Source: JAJNBA01 sp035512775
GTDB taxonomy: Bacteria > Actinomycetota > UBA4738 > HRBIN12
Direction: 5' to 3'
Length of the DNA: 64,000 nucleotides
NCBI GenBank assembly: GCA_035512775.1
Contig: DATKDI010000049.1
Location: forward strand, 32,219-96,218
The notes below the pieces were generated by a model. That model did no database searches, was not told the DNA's origin, and saw only the letters and a list, made by a program, of their open reading frames with translations. The translations under genes were made by a program, and so were the position numbers. Position 1 is the first letter of the stretch. The number at the start of each line of letters is the position of its first letter. Positions 32,421-41,046 of the stretch are shown one piece after another.

Positions 32421-35400
32421 GTGGAAAACCCCTCTCCGGAGGTCGCCACGGCAGCGCGAGAAGGTTTCGTCCATCTGCACGTTCACTCCGAGTATTCGCT
32501 GCTGGACGGGGCTGCCCGCATCGAGGCTCCCGCGGCCAACCGAGCCGCCCCGACGATCTTCTCGGAAGCGCAGCGTATGGAGATGCCGGCCATCGCCGTC
32601 ACCGATCACGGGGTGATGTTCGGCGCCCTCCCGTTCTACGAGGCGGCGCATGCCCACGGCATCAAGCCGATCCTGGGGGTCGAAGCCTACGTCGCGCCGG
32701 GTTCGCGATTCGACCGCGAACCCGGGGAGAACGAGGAGAAGTACCACCACCTGACGCTGCTCGCCCGCAACGAGACGGGCTACCGGAACCTGCTGAAGCT
32801 CGTGTCGGCGGCGCACCTCGAGGGCTTCTACCACCGCCCGCGCATGGACAAGCAGCTCCTGGCGGAGCACGCCGAGGGGCTGACCTGCCTGTCCGGTTGC
32901 CTGTCGTCGGAGCTGTCGAAGTTCCTGCTCACGGAACAGGAGGCTCGAGCGCGGGCGGTGGCCGCCGAGTACCGGGACATCTTCGGCGCCGGCAACTACT
33001 GGATCGAGCTCCAGGACCACGGCCTCTCGGAGCAGCGCCGGGTGACGCCGCGGCAGGTGTCCCTCGCGCAGGAGCTCGGCATCGGTCTGGTCGCGACCAA
33101 CGACCTGCACTACACGTCGGCCGACGACGCCAAGCCGCACGACGTGTTGCTCTGCATCCAGCAGCAGAAGTTGCAGACGGACCCGAAACGGCTCCGCTTC
33201 GACTCCGAGGAGTTCTACCTGAAGTCGGCGGAGCAGATGCGGGCACTCTTCGCGGAGCTCCCCGAAGCGTGCGACCACACGCTCGAGATCGCGGAGTCGG
33301 TGGAGCTCGAGCTCATCTACGGCGACGCCGCTCCGCTCGAGGAGCGCTACCACCTGCCTCGATTCGAGGCGCCGAACGGGCAGTCGCTCGAGGCCTATCT
33401 GCGGGAGCTCACGCTCACCGGGGCGGCCCAGCGGTACGGGGATCCGTTGCCGTCGGAGATCGGAGATCGGCTCGACTTCGAGATGAGCGTGATCCTGCAG
33501 ATGGGGCTCGCCGGGTACTTCCTGATCGTCTGGGATCTGATCCGATTCGCCCGAGAGCAGGGCATCCGCGTCGGACCCGGGCGGGGTTCGGCAGCGGGCT
33601 CGGTCGTGTCCTATTGCCTGCGCATCACCGACGTGGATCCGCTCCGGTACGGGTTGATCTTCGAGCGCTTCCTGAACCCGGAGCGGATCCAGATGCCGGA
33701 CATCGACATGGACTTCGACGAGCGTCGCCGCGACGAGGTGATCAGGTACGCCAGCACCAAGTACGGCGCCGACCACGTCGCCCAGATCGTCACGTTCCAG
33801 ACGATCAAAGGCAAGCAGGGGATCCGCGACGCCGCGCGCGTCCTCGGCTTCCCGCCGTCGGTGGGGGACCGTCTCTGCAAGATGTACCCGTCGCCGGTCA
33901 TGGGTCGCGATCACCCGATCGAGGAGGCCCTGCGGCTGTCCCCGGAGCTCGCGACCGCCTACGAGGGCGAACCCGAGGCGAAGGAGATCGTCGACACGGC
34001 GCGAGCGCTCGAGGGGCTGCGCCGCGAGGACTCGGTGCACGCCGCCGGCGTCGTGATCGGCGACGCGCCGCTGGTGCGGTATCTCCCGCTGAAGCTGTCG
34101 AAGGATTCCCGCGACGATTCCAAGCGCATCGTCACGCAGTTCGACATGCACGGGGTGGAGAAGCTGGGTCTGCTCAAGATGGACTTCCTCGGACTGCGCA
34201 ACCTGTCCGTGATCGAGGACACGCTCCGGCACCTCCGCGTCGACGGGGTGGAGATGGATATCGACCACGTCGCGCTGGACGATCCGGAGACCTACGCGAT
34301 GCTCCGCCGAGGGGAGACGACCGGCGTGTTCCAGATGGAGTCGGGCGGCATGCGCAGCCTGATCAAGCTCCTGGAGCCCGACCGGTTCGAGGACCTGATG
34401 GCGCTCGTCGCCCTCTACCGCCCCGGGCCTCTCAACAACGGCCTGCACACCGAGTACGCCGAGCGGAAGCACGGGCGCAAGCCCGTGACCTACCCGCATC
34501 CCGACCTCGAGCCGATCCTGCGGGGGACGTACGGCGTGATGGTCTACCAGGAGCAGGTGATGCAGATCGCCGTGGCGATGGCCGGATTCTCGATGGGCGA
34601 AGCCGACACACTCCGCAAGGCGATGGGCAAGAAGAAGATCGAGTACCTGATGCCGTTCAAGGAGCGCTTCGTGAAGGGAGCCGTCGATCGCGGCTATCCG
34701 GAGCGAGGGGCCGCGGACATGTTCGAGATGTTCGTCCCGTTCGCCGACTACGGGTTCAACGCCTCCCATGCGTGCGCCTACGGTCTGGTCGCGTACCAGA
34801 CCGCGTACCTGATGGCGCATCACCCCGTCTCGTACATGGCGGCGATCCTCACCTCGGTCAAGGACGACAAGGACCGCAAGCCGTATTACCTGTACGCGTG
34901 CCGCGCGATGGACATCGAGGTGCTGCCGCCCGACGTCAACGATTCCGCGCTCGACTTCGCCCCGGCGGCGGGTGGTGGCAGGGCGATCCGGTACGGATTG
35001 TCCGCGGTGCGCAACGTCGGCGACGGGGCCGTGCAGCAGATCATCGAGGCGCGTGCGGAGAAGGGCCGCTTCGAGTCCTACTCCGACTTCTGTCGGAAGG
35101 TCGACCCGTCGGTCCTCGCGAAGCGGATGCTGGAGTCGTTGGTCCTGGCCGGTGCGTTCGACTCACTGGGGTACCGGCGGCGGGCGCTGCTGATCTCACA
35201 GGACAAGGTGTCCGGTCCGATCGCCGCCGAGCGCAAGGCGGAGGCGGCAGGGCAGTTCTCCCTGTTCGGCGGGGACTCGGAGGTCGGACAGATCGACGAG
35301 TCGGTCCTGCAGGGCGAGGAGTTCGACAAACCGGAGCTCCTCCGCTACGAGAAGGAGATGCTCGGGCAGTTCGTCTCGGACCACCCGCTCCTCGAGGTGG

Positions 35401-35972
35401 CGGATGCCCTGCGAGCGCAGAGCTCGCACGAGATCGGCGATCTCGACGGCGCCGACGACGGCGAGCTCGTGACCGCGGCCGGGATCATCGGTGGGGTCGC
35501 CAGGAAGTACACGAAGCGCGGGGAGCCGTACGCCCAGTTCCGCCTCGAGGGACTGGCGGCTGGCGTCGAGGTGGTGGCGTTCCCCTCGGTGTACGAGGCC
35601 GATCCCGACCTCATCTCGGCGGACCGGATCGTGGTGGTCGTCGGTCGCATCGACCGGCGGGGGCGGGAGCTCCAGATCCGGGCGAACGAGGTGCGCGAGC
35701 CCATCCTCGTCGGTGTGGAGACACAGTCGGATCCCGGGTCCGTGGTGATCGACCTCACGGCGGCGGCATGCACCGATGCGGTGTTGGCCAAGATGGCCGA
35801 GCTGTTGCGTTCCCGGCCGGGGCCTGCACCCGTGAAGGTGCGATTCCACTCCTCTGCCGGCGTGCGACCACTCGACATGGGCGAGTTCCGCGTGGACTCC
35901 TCGGCCGCGCTGATGGGGGAGCTCACAGGACTGCTCGGCACGGGCTCCGCCCGCGTGGAACGCTTCGCCTGA
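32421..35972 (+). CDS. dnaE: DNA polymerase III alpha subunit DnaE
   Basis: 1183 residues (GTG start). An N-terminal PHP domain has HLHVHSEYSLLDGA and AVTDHGVMFGA; the polymerase core has PGRGSAAGS and the catalytic aspartates D427 and D429 in PDIDMDFDERR. HAAGVVIGD and the helix-hairpin-helix region follow, then a C-terminal OB fold (GELVTAAGIIGGVARKYTK). This is the replicative polymerase. Intact PHP histidines suggest a proofreading exonuclease as in mycobacteria. It has its own promoter after rluD. Confidence 0.96.
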   Translation: MENPSPEVATAAREGFVHLHVHSEYSLLDGAARIEAPAANRAAPTIFSEAQRMEMPAIAVTDHGVMFGALPFYEAAHAHGIKPILGVEAYVAPGSRFDREPGENEEKYHHLTLLARNETGYRNLLKLVSAAHLEGFYHRPRMDKQLLAEHAEGLTCLSGCLSSELSKFLLTEQEARARAVAAEYRDIFGAGNYWIELQDHGLSEQRRVTPRQVSLAQELGIGLVATNDLHYTSADDAKPHDVLLCIQQQKLQTDPKRLRFDSEEFYLKSAEQMRALFAELPEACDHTLEIAESVELELIYGDAAPLEERYHLPRFEAPNGQSLEAYLRELTLTGAAQRYGDPLPSEIGDRLDFEMSVILQMGLAGYFLIVWDLIRFAREQGIRVGPGRGSAAGSVVSYCLRITDVDPLRYGLIFERFLNPERIQMPDIDMDFDERRRDEVIRYASTKYGADHVAQIVTFQTIKGKQGIRDAARVLGFPPSVGDRLCKMYPSPVMGRDHPIEEALRLSPELATAYEGEPEAKEIVDTARALEGLRREDSVHAAGVVIGDAPLVRYLPLKLSKDSRDDSKRIVTQFDMHGVEKLGLLKMDFLGLRNLSVIEDTLRHLRVDGVEMDIDHVALDDPETYAMLRRGETTGVFQMESGGMRSLIKLLEPDRFEDLMALVALYRPGPLNNGLHTEYAERKHGRKPVTYPHPDLEPILRGTYGVMVYQEQVMQIAVAMAGFSMGEADTLRKAMGKKKIEYLMPFKERFVKGAVDRGYPERGAADMFEMFVPFADYGFNASHACAYGLVAYQTAYLMAHHPVSYMAAILTSVKDDKDRKPYYLYACRAMDIEVLPPDVNDSALDFAPAAGGGRAIRYGLSAVRNVGDGAVQQIIEARAEKGRFESYSDFCRKVDPSVLAKRMLESLVLAGAFDSLGYRRRALLISQDKVSGPIAAERKAEAAGQFSLFGGDSEVGQIDESVLQGEEFDKPELLRYEKEMLGQFVSDHPLLEVADALRAQSSHEIGDLDGADDGELVTAAGIIGGVARKYTKRGEPYAQFRLEGLAAGVEVVAFPSVYEADPDLISADRIVVVVGRIDRRGRELQIRANEVREPILVGVETQSDPGSVVIDLTAAACTDAVLAKMAELLRSRPGPAPVKVRFHSSAGVRPLDMGEFRVDSSAALMGELTGLLGTGSARVERFA

Positions 35973-36004
35973 GGTTCACTCCGGTCGCCATGGCTCTCGA
36001 CCTC

Positions 36005-36010
36005 TATCGT
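36005..36010 (+). promoter_or_regulatory. leaderless promoter of the HisA-like gene
   Basis: TATCGT lies seven bases before the GTG at 36018. It overlaps an upstream in-frame GTG at 36009, which argues against that codon as the start. Confidence 0.45.
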
Positions 36011-36017
36011 GCTCGGC

Positions 36018-36725
36018 GTGTTCGAGGTCATCCCCGCGATCGACGTGAGCGACGGCGCCCTCGCCGCTCTCACACCGGCGGGACCGCGGCCCGCGAAGGC
36101 GTTCAGAGGGGATCCGGTCGCCGCCGCGGAAGCGGCGGTGACGGCGGGCGCCCGGTGGCTCCACGTCGTGGACATGGACCTCGCCTTCCGAGGTGAAGCC
36201 CGGAACCTCGGGATCATGGCCGAGATCGCCTCGCTCCCCGTCGCCGTCCAGGCGGCGGGTGGCGTACGCGACGCCGAGGAGGTTCGAGCCCTCTTCGACG
36301 CGGGGGCCACGCGGGTCGTCCTCGGATCGGCAGCCCTCGCGGACGAGCACGGGGCGACGGCGCTCCTATCGGCGGAGGGACCTCGCCTCGCGATCGGGAT
36401 CGAGGTGGACCAGGGGCGCATCCGCTCCCGCGGCCGCGACCCGGTCGACCTGCCGTTGCTCGAGACCCTCGGGTGGGTCGTCGCCGCCGGTGGCGCCGTG
36501 CTGCTCGTGACCTCGGTCGACCGCGTGGGAACGCGCGGGGGTCCGGACCTCGAGCTGGTGAAGCGGGTGGGGCGCGCCGGCCGCGCCGTGCTGGCGGCCG
36601 GGGGGATCGCGTCCATCGCGGACCTGCTCGACCTCCGGGCGGCCGGCGTGGCGGGCGCGGTCGTCGGGAGCGCGGCGCTCGACGGCTCGCTGGATCTGGC
36701 GGCGGCGATCGCCGAGGTGACCTGA
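36018..36725 (+). CDS. divergent HisA/PriA-fold (beta/alpha)8 isomerase-like protein in the trp locus
   Basis: About 235 residues, numbered from the GTG at 36018. The fold follows HisA/PriA: FEVIPAIDVSDG (D9), LHVVDMDLAFRGEARN, AAGGVRD, LGSAAL, LVTSVDRVGTRGGPDL and AAGGIASIADL. Compared with PriA as I remember it, several catalytic-site residues differ: A replaces the arginine after the first aspartate, E129 takes the place of an aspartate, and V170 replaces the aspartate of the usual RDGT/KDGT. It directly precedes trpC-trpB-trpA, where a TrpF activity would be expected. It may be a TrpF-like or HisA-like enzyme, or have a new role. Confidence 0.7.
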   Translation: MFEVIPAIDVSDGALAALTPAGPRPAKAFRGDPVAAAEAAVTAGARWLHVVDMDLAFRGEARNLGIMAEIASLPVAVQAAGGVRDAEEVRALFDAGATRVVLGSAALADEHGATALLSAEGPRLAIGIEVDQGRIRSRGRDPVDLPLLETLGWVVAAGGAVLLVTSVDRVGTRGGPDLELVKRVGRAGRAVLAAGGIASIADLLDLRAAGVAGAVVGSAALDGSLDLAAAIAEVT

Positions 36726-36746
36726 GGCCGGGATCGACCGGCGGTC

Positions 36747-36752
36747 TAGACT
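36747..36752 (+). promoter_or_regulatory. leaderless promoter before trpC
   Basis: TAGACT lies nine bases before the trpC ATG at 36762, without a Shine-Dalgarno sequence, so the trpCBA genes may have their own start site. Confidence 0.45.
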
Positions 36753-36761
36753 CGCCGCCCC

Positions 36762-37547
36762 ATGGGGTTCCTCAGCGATCTCGTCGAGCGGCTCGAGCGG
36801 GACCTGCACGAGCACCCGCTCGACGATCTGGCGTTGATGGCGCGCGCATCCGCGATGCCGCCGGTGCGAGATCTCGAAGCGGCCCTTCGGCTCGCGGAGC
36901 CGCCCGCGTTGATCGCCGAGGTGAAGCGCGCCTCGCCGTCGGCCGGGATGATCGCGGAGCAGGTGAACCCGAGCGTGCTCGCCAGGGGGTACGAGGCGGG
37001 CGGCGCCGCGGCCGTCTCGGTCCTCACGGAGCCCCGGCACTTCCAAGGGTCTCTCGCGGACCTGCAGGCGGCTCGCTCGTCGGTGTCGATCCCGGTGCTA
37101 CGGAAGGACTTCCTGATCCACCCGTCCCAGGTGATCGAGGCGAGGGCCTCGGGCGCCGATGCCGTCCTGTTGATCGTGGCGGCCCTGACGGACACACAGC
37201 TCCGGGCGCTCCTGGAAACCGCCCGCGACCTCGGTCTCGGCGCGCTCGTGGAGACGCATTCGGATGAGGACCTGCGGCGTGCGCTCGAGACCGACGCCGG
37301 CATCATCGGGGTCAACGCGCGGGACCTCGAGACCCTCGAGGTCGACGTCGACGCGGCGCTGGCCCGGATCGGAGGAGTGCCGGAGGACCGGATCTCGGTG
37401 CTGGAGAGCGGGATCTCGACCCGGGCGAACGTCGACGCCGCGCTCGAGGCGGGGGCGTCTGCCATCCTGGTGGGCGAGGCGCTGATGCGCGCGGACGACC
37501 CTGCCCGCGCCGTGAGGAAGCTCCTCTGGAGGGAACTCCGCACATGA
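36762..37547 (+). CDS. trpC: indole-3-glycerol-phosphate synthase TrpC
   Basis: 261 residues. TIM-barrel signatures: PALIAEVKRASPSAGMI, VSVLTEPRHFQGSLADL, PVLRKDFLIHPSQV, EARASGADAVLLIVAAL, ETHSDEDL, IGVNARDLETLEVD and ESGIST, with the catalytic lysines in AEVKRASPS and RKDF. It closes the indole ring of the tryptophan pathway. It is coupled to trpB by ATGA. trpE, trpG and trpD are not in this window. Confidence 0.95.
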   Translation: MGFLSDLVERLERDLHEHPLDDLALMARASAMPPVRDLEAALRLAEPPALIAEVKRASPSAGMIAEQVNPSVLARGYEAGGAAAVSVLTEPRHFQGSLADLQAARSSVSIPVLRKDFLIHPSQVIEARASGADAVLLIVAALTDTQLRALLETARDLGLGALVETHSDEDLRRALETDAGIIGVNARDLETLEVDVDAALARIGGVPEDRISVLESGISTRANVDAALEAGASAILVGEALMRADDPARAVRKLLWRELRT

Positions 37548-38737
37548 CGATCGCCGCCACCGTCCCCGACGCTCCCGGCCGGTTCGGTACCTACGGGGGT
37601 CGCTACGTCCCGGAGGTCCTGATCCCCGCGCTGGACGAGCTGGCGGACGCTTGGTCCCGGCTGCGGGAGGATCCCGGCTTCCGGACCGAGCTCGCGTCGC
37701 TCTCGAGGGACTTCGTCGGGCGCCCGACGCCGCTCACCTTCGCCGCCCGGCTCTCCACCGGGCTCGGCTACCGCGTCTGGCTCAAGCGGGAGGACCTGGC
37801 ACACACCGGCGCCCACAAGATCAACAACGCGCTGGGCCAAGCGCTCCTCGCGAAGCGCCTCGGCAAGGAGCGGATCATCGCCGAGACCGGCGCGGGGATG
37901 CACGGCGTGGCGACCGCGACGGCGTGCGCTCTCCTGGGTCTGCCCTGCGTCGTCTACATGGGGGAAGAGGACACGCGACGGCAGGCGCCCAACGTCTCCC
38001 GGATGAAGCTGCTCGGCGCCGAGGTGGTCCCGGTCACGGCGGGCTCGAAGACCTTGAAGGAAGCCGTGAACGAGGCGCTCCGCGACTGGGCCGCGTCGGT
38101 CCGGACGACCCACTACATCATCGGGTCGGTCGTGGGGCCGCACCCGTTCCCCGTCCTCGTGCGAGACCTCCAGCGGGTGATCGGTGACGAAGCACGACCC
38201 CGGTTCCGGGACGAGAACGACGGAGCCGAGCCCGACGTCGTCGCTGCATGCGTCGGTGGTGGCAGCAACGCGATCGGGATGTTCACGGCGTTCGTGGGCG
38301 CAGCGGGCGTCCGGCTGATCGGCGTCGAGGCCGGTGGCCGAGGGACGACCCTCGGTGAGCATTGCGCCTCGCTCACCCAAGGCGAGCCGGGCATCCTCCA
38401 TGGTGCGCTCACCTATCTGCTGCAAGACGATGACGGGCAGGTCGCCGACACCCACTCGATCTCCGCTGGCCTCGACTATCCGGGGGTCGGACCGGAGCAC
38501 GCCTATCTCCGCGACGCCGGTCTGGCCGAGTACGTGAGCGCCTCGGACGACGACGCCCTCGCGGGCTTCCAAGCGCTCGCGCAGACCGAGGGGATCATCC
38601 CCGCACTCGAACCCGCCCATGTGATCGGCTGGCTCCTCCGGAAACCTCTTCCCGAGGGGACGTCGGTCCTCGTTTGCCTCTCGGGACGCGGCGACAAGGA
38701 CCTCGAGACGGTGCGGGCGAAGCTCGGGATCACGTAG
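37544..38737 (+). CDS. trpB: tryptophan synthase beta chain
   Basis: 397 residues. FGTYGGRYVPEVLIPALDEL begins the protein; the PLP lysine is K92 in TGAHKINNALGQA, followed by AETGAGMHGVATAT and YMGEEDT. The GGGSNAIG phosphate loop and LDYPGVGPEH are present. This is the standard TrpB1 that works with TrpA. trpA begins directly after its TAG stop. Confidence 0.97.
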   Translation: MTIAATVPDAPGRFGTYGGRYVPEVLIPALDELADAWSRLREDPGFRTELASLSRDFVGRPTPLTFAARLSTGLGYRVWLKREDLAHTGAHKINNALGQALLAKRLGKERIIAETGAGMHGVATATACALLGLPCVVYMGEEDTRRQAPNVSRMKLLGAEVVPVTAGSKTLKEAVNEALRDWAASVRTTHYIIGSVVGPHPFPVLVRDLQRVIGDEARPRFRDENDGAEPDVVAACVGGGSNAIGMFTAFVGAAGVRLIGVEAGGRGTTLGEHCASLTQGEPGILHGALTYLLQDDDGQVADTHSISAGLDYPGVGPEHAYLRDAGLAEYVSASDDDALAGFQALAQTEGIIPALEPAHVIGWLLRKPLPEGTSVLVCLSGRGDKDLETVRAKLGIT

Positions 38738-39508
38738 GTGGGGCGGCTCGAGGAGGCGCTGCGCGCCCGCCGCGACGCCGGCGGGCGCGCGTTCGTGCCG
38801 TACGTGACGGGAGGGTATCCGGGTGTGGACACCGGTCTGCTCCGACGGCTCGAAGCCGCCGGCGCAGACGCCATCGAGGTCGGCATCCCGTTCTCCGACC
38901 CGGTGATGGACGGTGGCGTGATCCAGGAGGCCTCCGCCGAGGCGCTTCGCTTGGGCACCCGGCCATTCGACGTCCTCGCGATGATCCGGGAGGCAGCGAT
39001 CCACGTCCCGGTCGCCGTCATGACGTACGTGAACCCGGTCTACCGGCACGGCATCGGCTCGTTCCTGGACGAGGTCGTGGCGTCGGGCGTCGCCGGCCTG
39101 ATCGTCCCCGACCTACCCGTGGACGAGTCGGGCGACCTCGAGGAGGCAGCGGTGGCCCGCGGACTGGACGCGGTGCTTCTTGCCGCGCCCGGGAGCACGA
39201 CTGGACGCCTGGCCGAGATCGGCCGCCGTTCACGCGGGTTCGTGTACTGCGTCGCCACCTACGGCGTGACCGGCACCCGCGACCACCTGGACACGGCGGC
39301 GAGAGCCCTCGTGGACGCCCTCCGGCCCCACACGGACCTTCCCCTCCTGTTGGGGGTGGGGATCGGCGCGCCCGAGCAGGCAGCGGAAGCATGTACCTTC
39401 GCAGACGGGGTGGTGGTCGGAAGCGCCTTGATGGCGCGCGTCCTCGGAGGGGACCTCGACGGTGCCGTCGGCCTCGCGAGGGACTTCCGGACCTCGATCT
39501 CCGCCTGA
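38738..39508 (+). CDS. trpA: tryptophan synthase alpha chain
   Basis: 256 residues from a GTG with no gap after trpB. The catalytic glutamate and aspartate are E47 and D58 in IEVGIPFSDPVMDG. PYVTGGYPG, GLIVPDLPVDESGD, YCVATYGVTG and LLLGVGIGAPEQA are typical. It cleaves indole-3-glycerol phosphate and passes indole to TrpB. It ends this operon. Confidence 0.96.
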   Translation: MGRLEEALRARRDAGGRAFVPYVTGGYPGVDTGLLRRLEAAGADAIEVGIPFSDPVMDGGVIQEASAEALRLGTRPFDVLAMIREAAIHVPVAVMTYVNPVYRHGIGSFLDEVVASGVAGLIVPDLPVDESGDLEEAAVARGLDAVLLAAPGSTTGRLAEIGRRSRGFVYCVATYGVTGTRDHLDTAARALVDALRPHTDLPLLLGVGIGAPEQAAEACTFADGVVVGSALMARVLGGDLDGAVGLARDFRTSISA

Positions 39509-39576
39509 CGCATCGCGTCCAGCGCCATCTCTCGCCCCCGCCCGTCACGTATGACCAGGGGAAATGCCCTCGAGTG

Positions 39577-39610
39577 GATTGGCCAATCGGGGGGGGATGT
39601 GATAGTCACA
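39577..39610 (+). promoter_or_regulatory. promoter with two palindromes before the branched-chain binding protein
   Basis: TTGGCC (39579-39584) and GATAGT (39601-39606) form a -35/-10 pair with a 16-bp spacer. The -35 is embedded in a perfect palindrome GATTGGCCAATC (39577-39588). The -10 is embedded in TGTGA-TAG-TCACA (39598-39610). The second resembles half-sites of CRP/GntR-type operators with a short centre. Both positions would block RNA polymerase, so regulated uptake is likely. Confidence 0.6.
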
Positions 39611-39648
39611 CACCATCTCGGGGGACCGGGATAGAGAAGGGGGGCTCC

Positions 39649-40965
39649 ATGAAGCACCGTTCATGGTTCAAAGCGTTCGCCCTGGTTGCCGTGCTATCCA
39701 TCGTGGCGTCGGCGTGTGCCGGCGACGACGATCCGGGCGACGGCGCCAACGGCGGCGACGTGGATTGTGCCACCGTCGAGTTCGGGTGCGTCGAGGTAGG
39801 CGCGGACGAGCCGATCAACCTCGGGGCCGCCCAGGTGATCAGCGGCGCGGATGCGTCGCTCGGTCAGGACCAGGTGAACGCGATCGAGCTCGCGCTCGAC
39901 TACCTGGACGGCAGCTTCGATCAGACCGACGGCACGCTGCTGGATCACCCGGTGAACCTCACCGTGGAGGACGAGCTGTGCTCCGCGGAAGGCGGGCAGA
40001 CGGCCGGCACGGCGCTCGCGGCCGACGCGTCCATCGTGGCCGTCATCGGCACGAGCTGCTCGAGCTCGGCGCTCGGCGTGGCGGACACGATCCTCGGCGA
40101 CAAGGGCATCACGCTCTTCTCCGGCTCGAACACCAGCCCGGCGCTGACGGATCCCGAGCTGCACAACCCGTTCTACGCGCGGACGGCCCACAACGACCGC
40201 ATCCAGGGCGCGATCGGGGCCGAGTTCGCTCTCGGCGACGATCTCGGAGCCACGACGGCGGCCACGATCGCCGACGAGAGCCCTTACACCCAGGGACTGG
40301 TCGGTGCCTTCGAGGCGAACTTCGAAGCCGGCGGCGGCACACTGACTGGATCGGAGCAGGTCAACTCCGAGGACACCGACTTCAAGCCGGTCCTCACGTC
40401 GTTGGCCGAACAGGATCCGGACGTCCTGTACTTCCCGATCTTCGTGGCAGCCTGCACGCTGATCATGAGGCAGGCGGCCGACATCATGCCCGACACCACC
40501 CTGATCGTGGCTGACGGATGCCTGTCGAGCGACACCCTGAAGAACGCGGGGGCGGCCTCGGATGGTGTCTTTGCGTCCGCACCGGACCTGTCGGCGTTCC
40601 AGACGAACGAGTTCTACTCGGGCGAGTTCATCCCCGCGTATCAGGAGGCGTTCGCGACCGAACCGCTCGCGGTGTTCCACGCGCACTCCTACGACGCCAC
40701 GAACGTCGTGTTCGCCGCGATCGAGGAGGTCGCGATCGACAACGGCGACGGATCCCTTTCGATCCCTCGCCAGGCACTCCGTGACGCGATCTTCGCCACG
40801 GAAGGCTACGAGGGCGTGACGGGCACGATCACGTGCCTCGACACGGGTGACTGTGCGACCGACGTCACGATCGGACTGTTCCTCGCTCCGGGCTGGCCGG
40901 TCGCGGGAGGCACGGACGATCCCGCGGTGTACACCGACACCAAGTCACTGGACGAAGTGCTGTAG
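39649..40965 (+). CDS. lipoprotein substrate-binding protein, branched-chain amino-acid type
   Basis: 438 residues from the ATG at 39649, with GAGAAGGGGGG upstream. A lipoprotein signal ends at the lipobox VASAC (C23), followed by an acidic Gly/Asp-rich linker. The type I periplasmic binding fold shows INLGAAQVISGADASLGQDQ, AVIGTSCSSSALG, NPFYARTAHNDRIQG and DVLYFPIFVAACTLI. Such proteins bind leucine, isoleucine, valine or other amino acids or amides. It is the first gene of the liv-like operon, before a hairpin that may raise its mRNA level over the permease genes. Confidence 0.9.
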   Translation: MKHRSWFKAFALVAVLSIVASACAGDDDPGDGANGGDVDCATVEFGCVEVGADEPINLGAAQVISGADASLGQDQVNAIELALDYLDGSFDQTDGTLLDHPVNLTVEDELCSAEGGQTAGTALAADASIVAVIGTSCSSSALGVADTILGDKGITLFSGSNTSPALTDPELHNPFYARTAHNDRIQGAIGAEFALGDDLGATTAATIADESPYTQGLVGAFEANFEAGGGTLTGSEQVNSEDTDFKPVLTSLAEQDPDVLYFPIFVAACTLIMRQAADIMPDTTLIVADGCLSSDTLKNAGAASDGVFASAPDLSAFQTNEFYSGEFIPAYQEAFATEPLAVFHAHSYDATNVVFAAIEEVAIDNGDGSLSIPRQALRDAIFATEGYEGVTGTITCLDTGDCATDVTIGLFLAPGWPVAGGTDDPAVYTDTKSLDEVL

Positions 40966-40984
40966 GGAACGGGAAGAACGGCGG

Positions 40985-41026
40985 AGGGGCCGCGGGCGGA
41001 GCCGAGAGGCTCAGCCCGCGGCCCCT
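40985..41026. terminator. hairpin between the binding protein and permease genes
   Basis: AGGGGCCGCGGGC (40985-40997) and GCCCGCGGCCCCT (41014-41026) form a perfect 13-bp stem. An inner GAGCC/GGCTC adds to it. Only TTCCCT follows, so it may be a partial terminator or an mRNA-stabilising hairpin; both would favour the binding protein over the membrane components. Confidence 0.65.
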
Positions 41027-41046
41027 TCCCTAGTCGGGAGGGAACC

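Noticed and set aside
36009..36017. GTG at 36009 as the HisA-like start
   Set aside because: It overlaps the TATCGT box. The GTG at 36018 is preferred, though the difference is only three residues.
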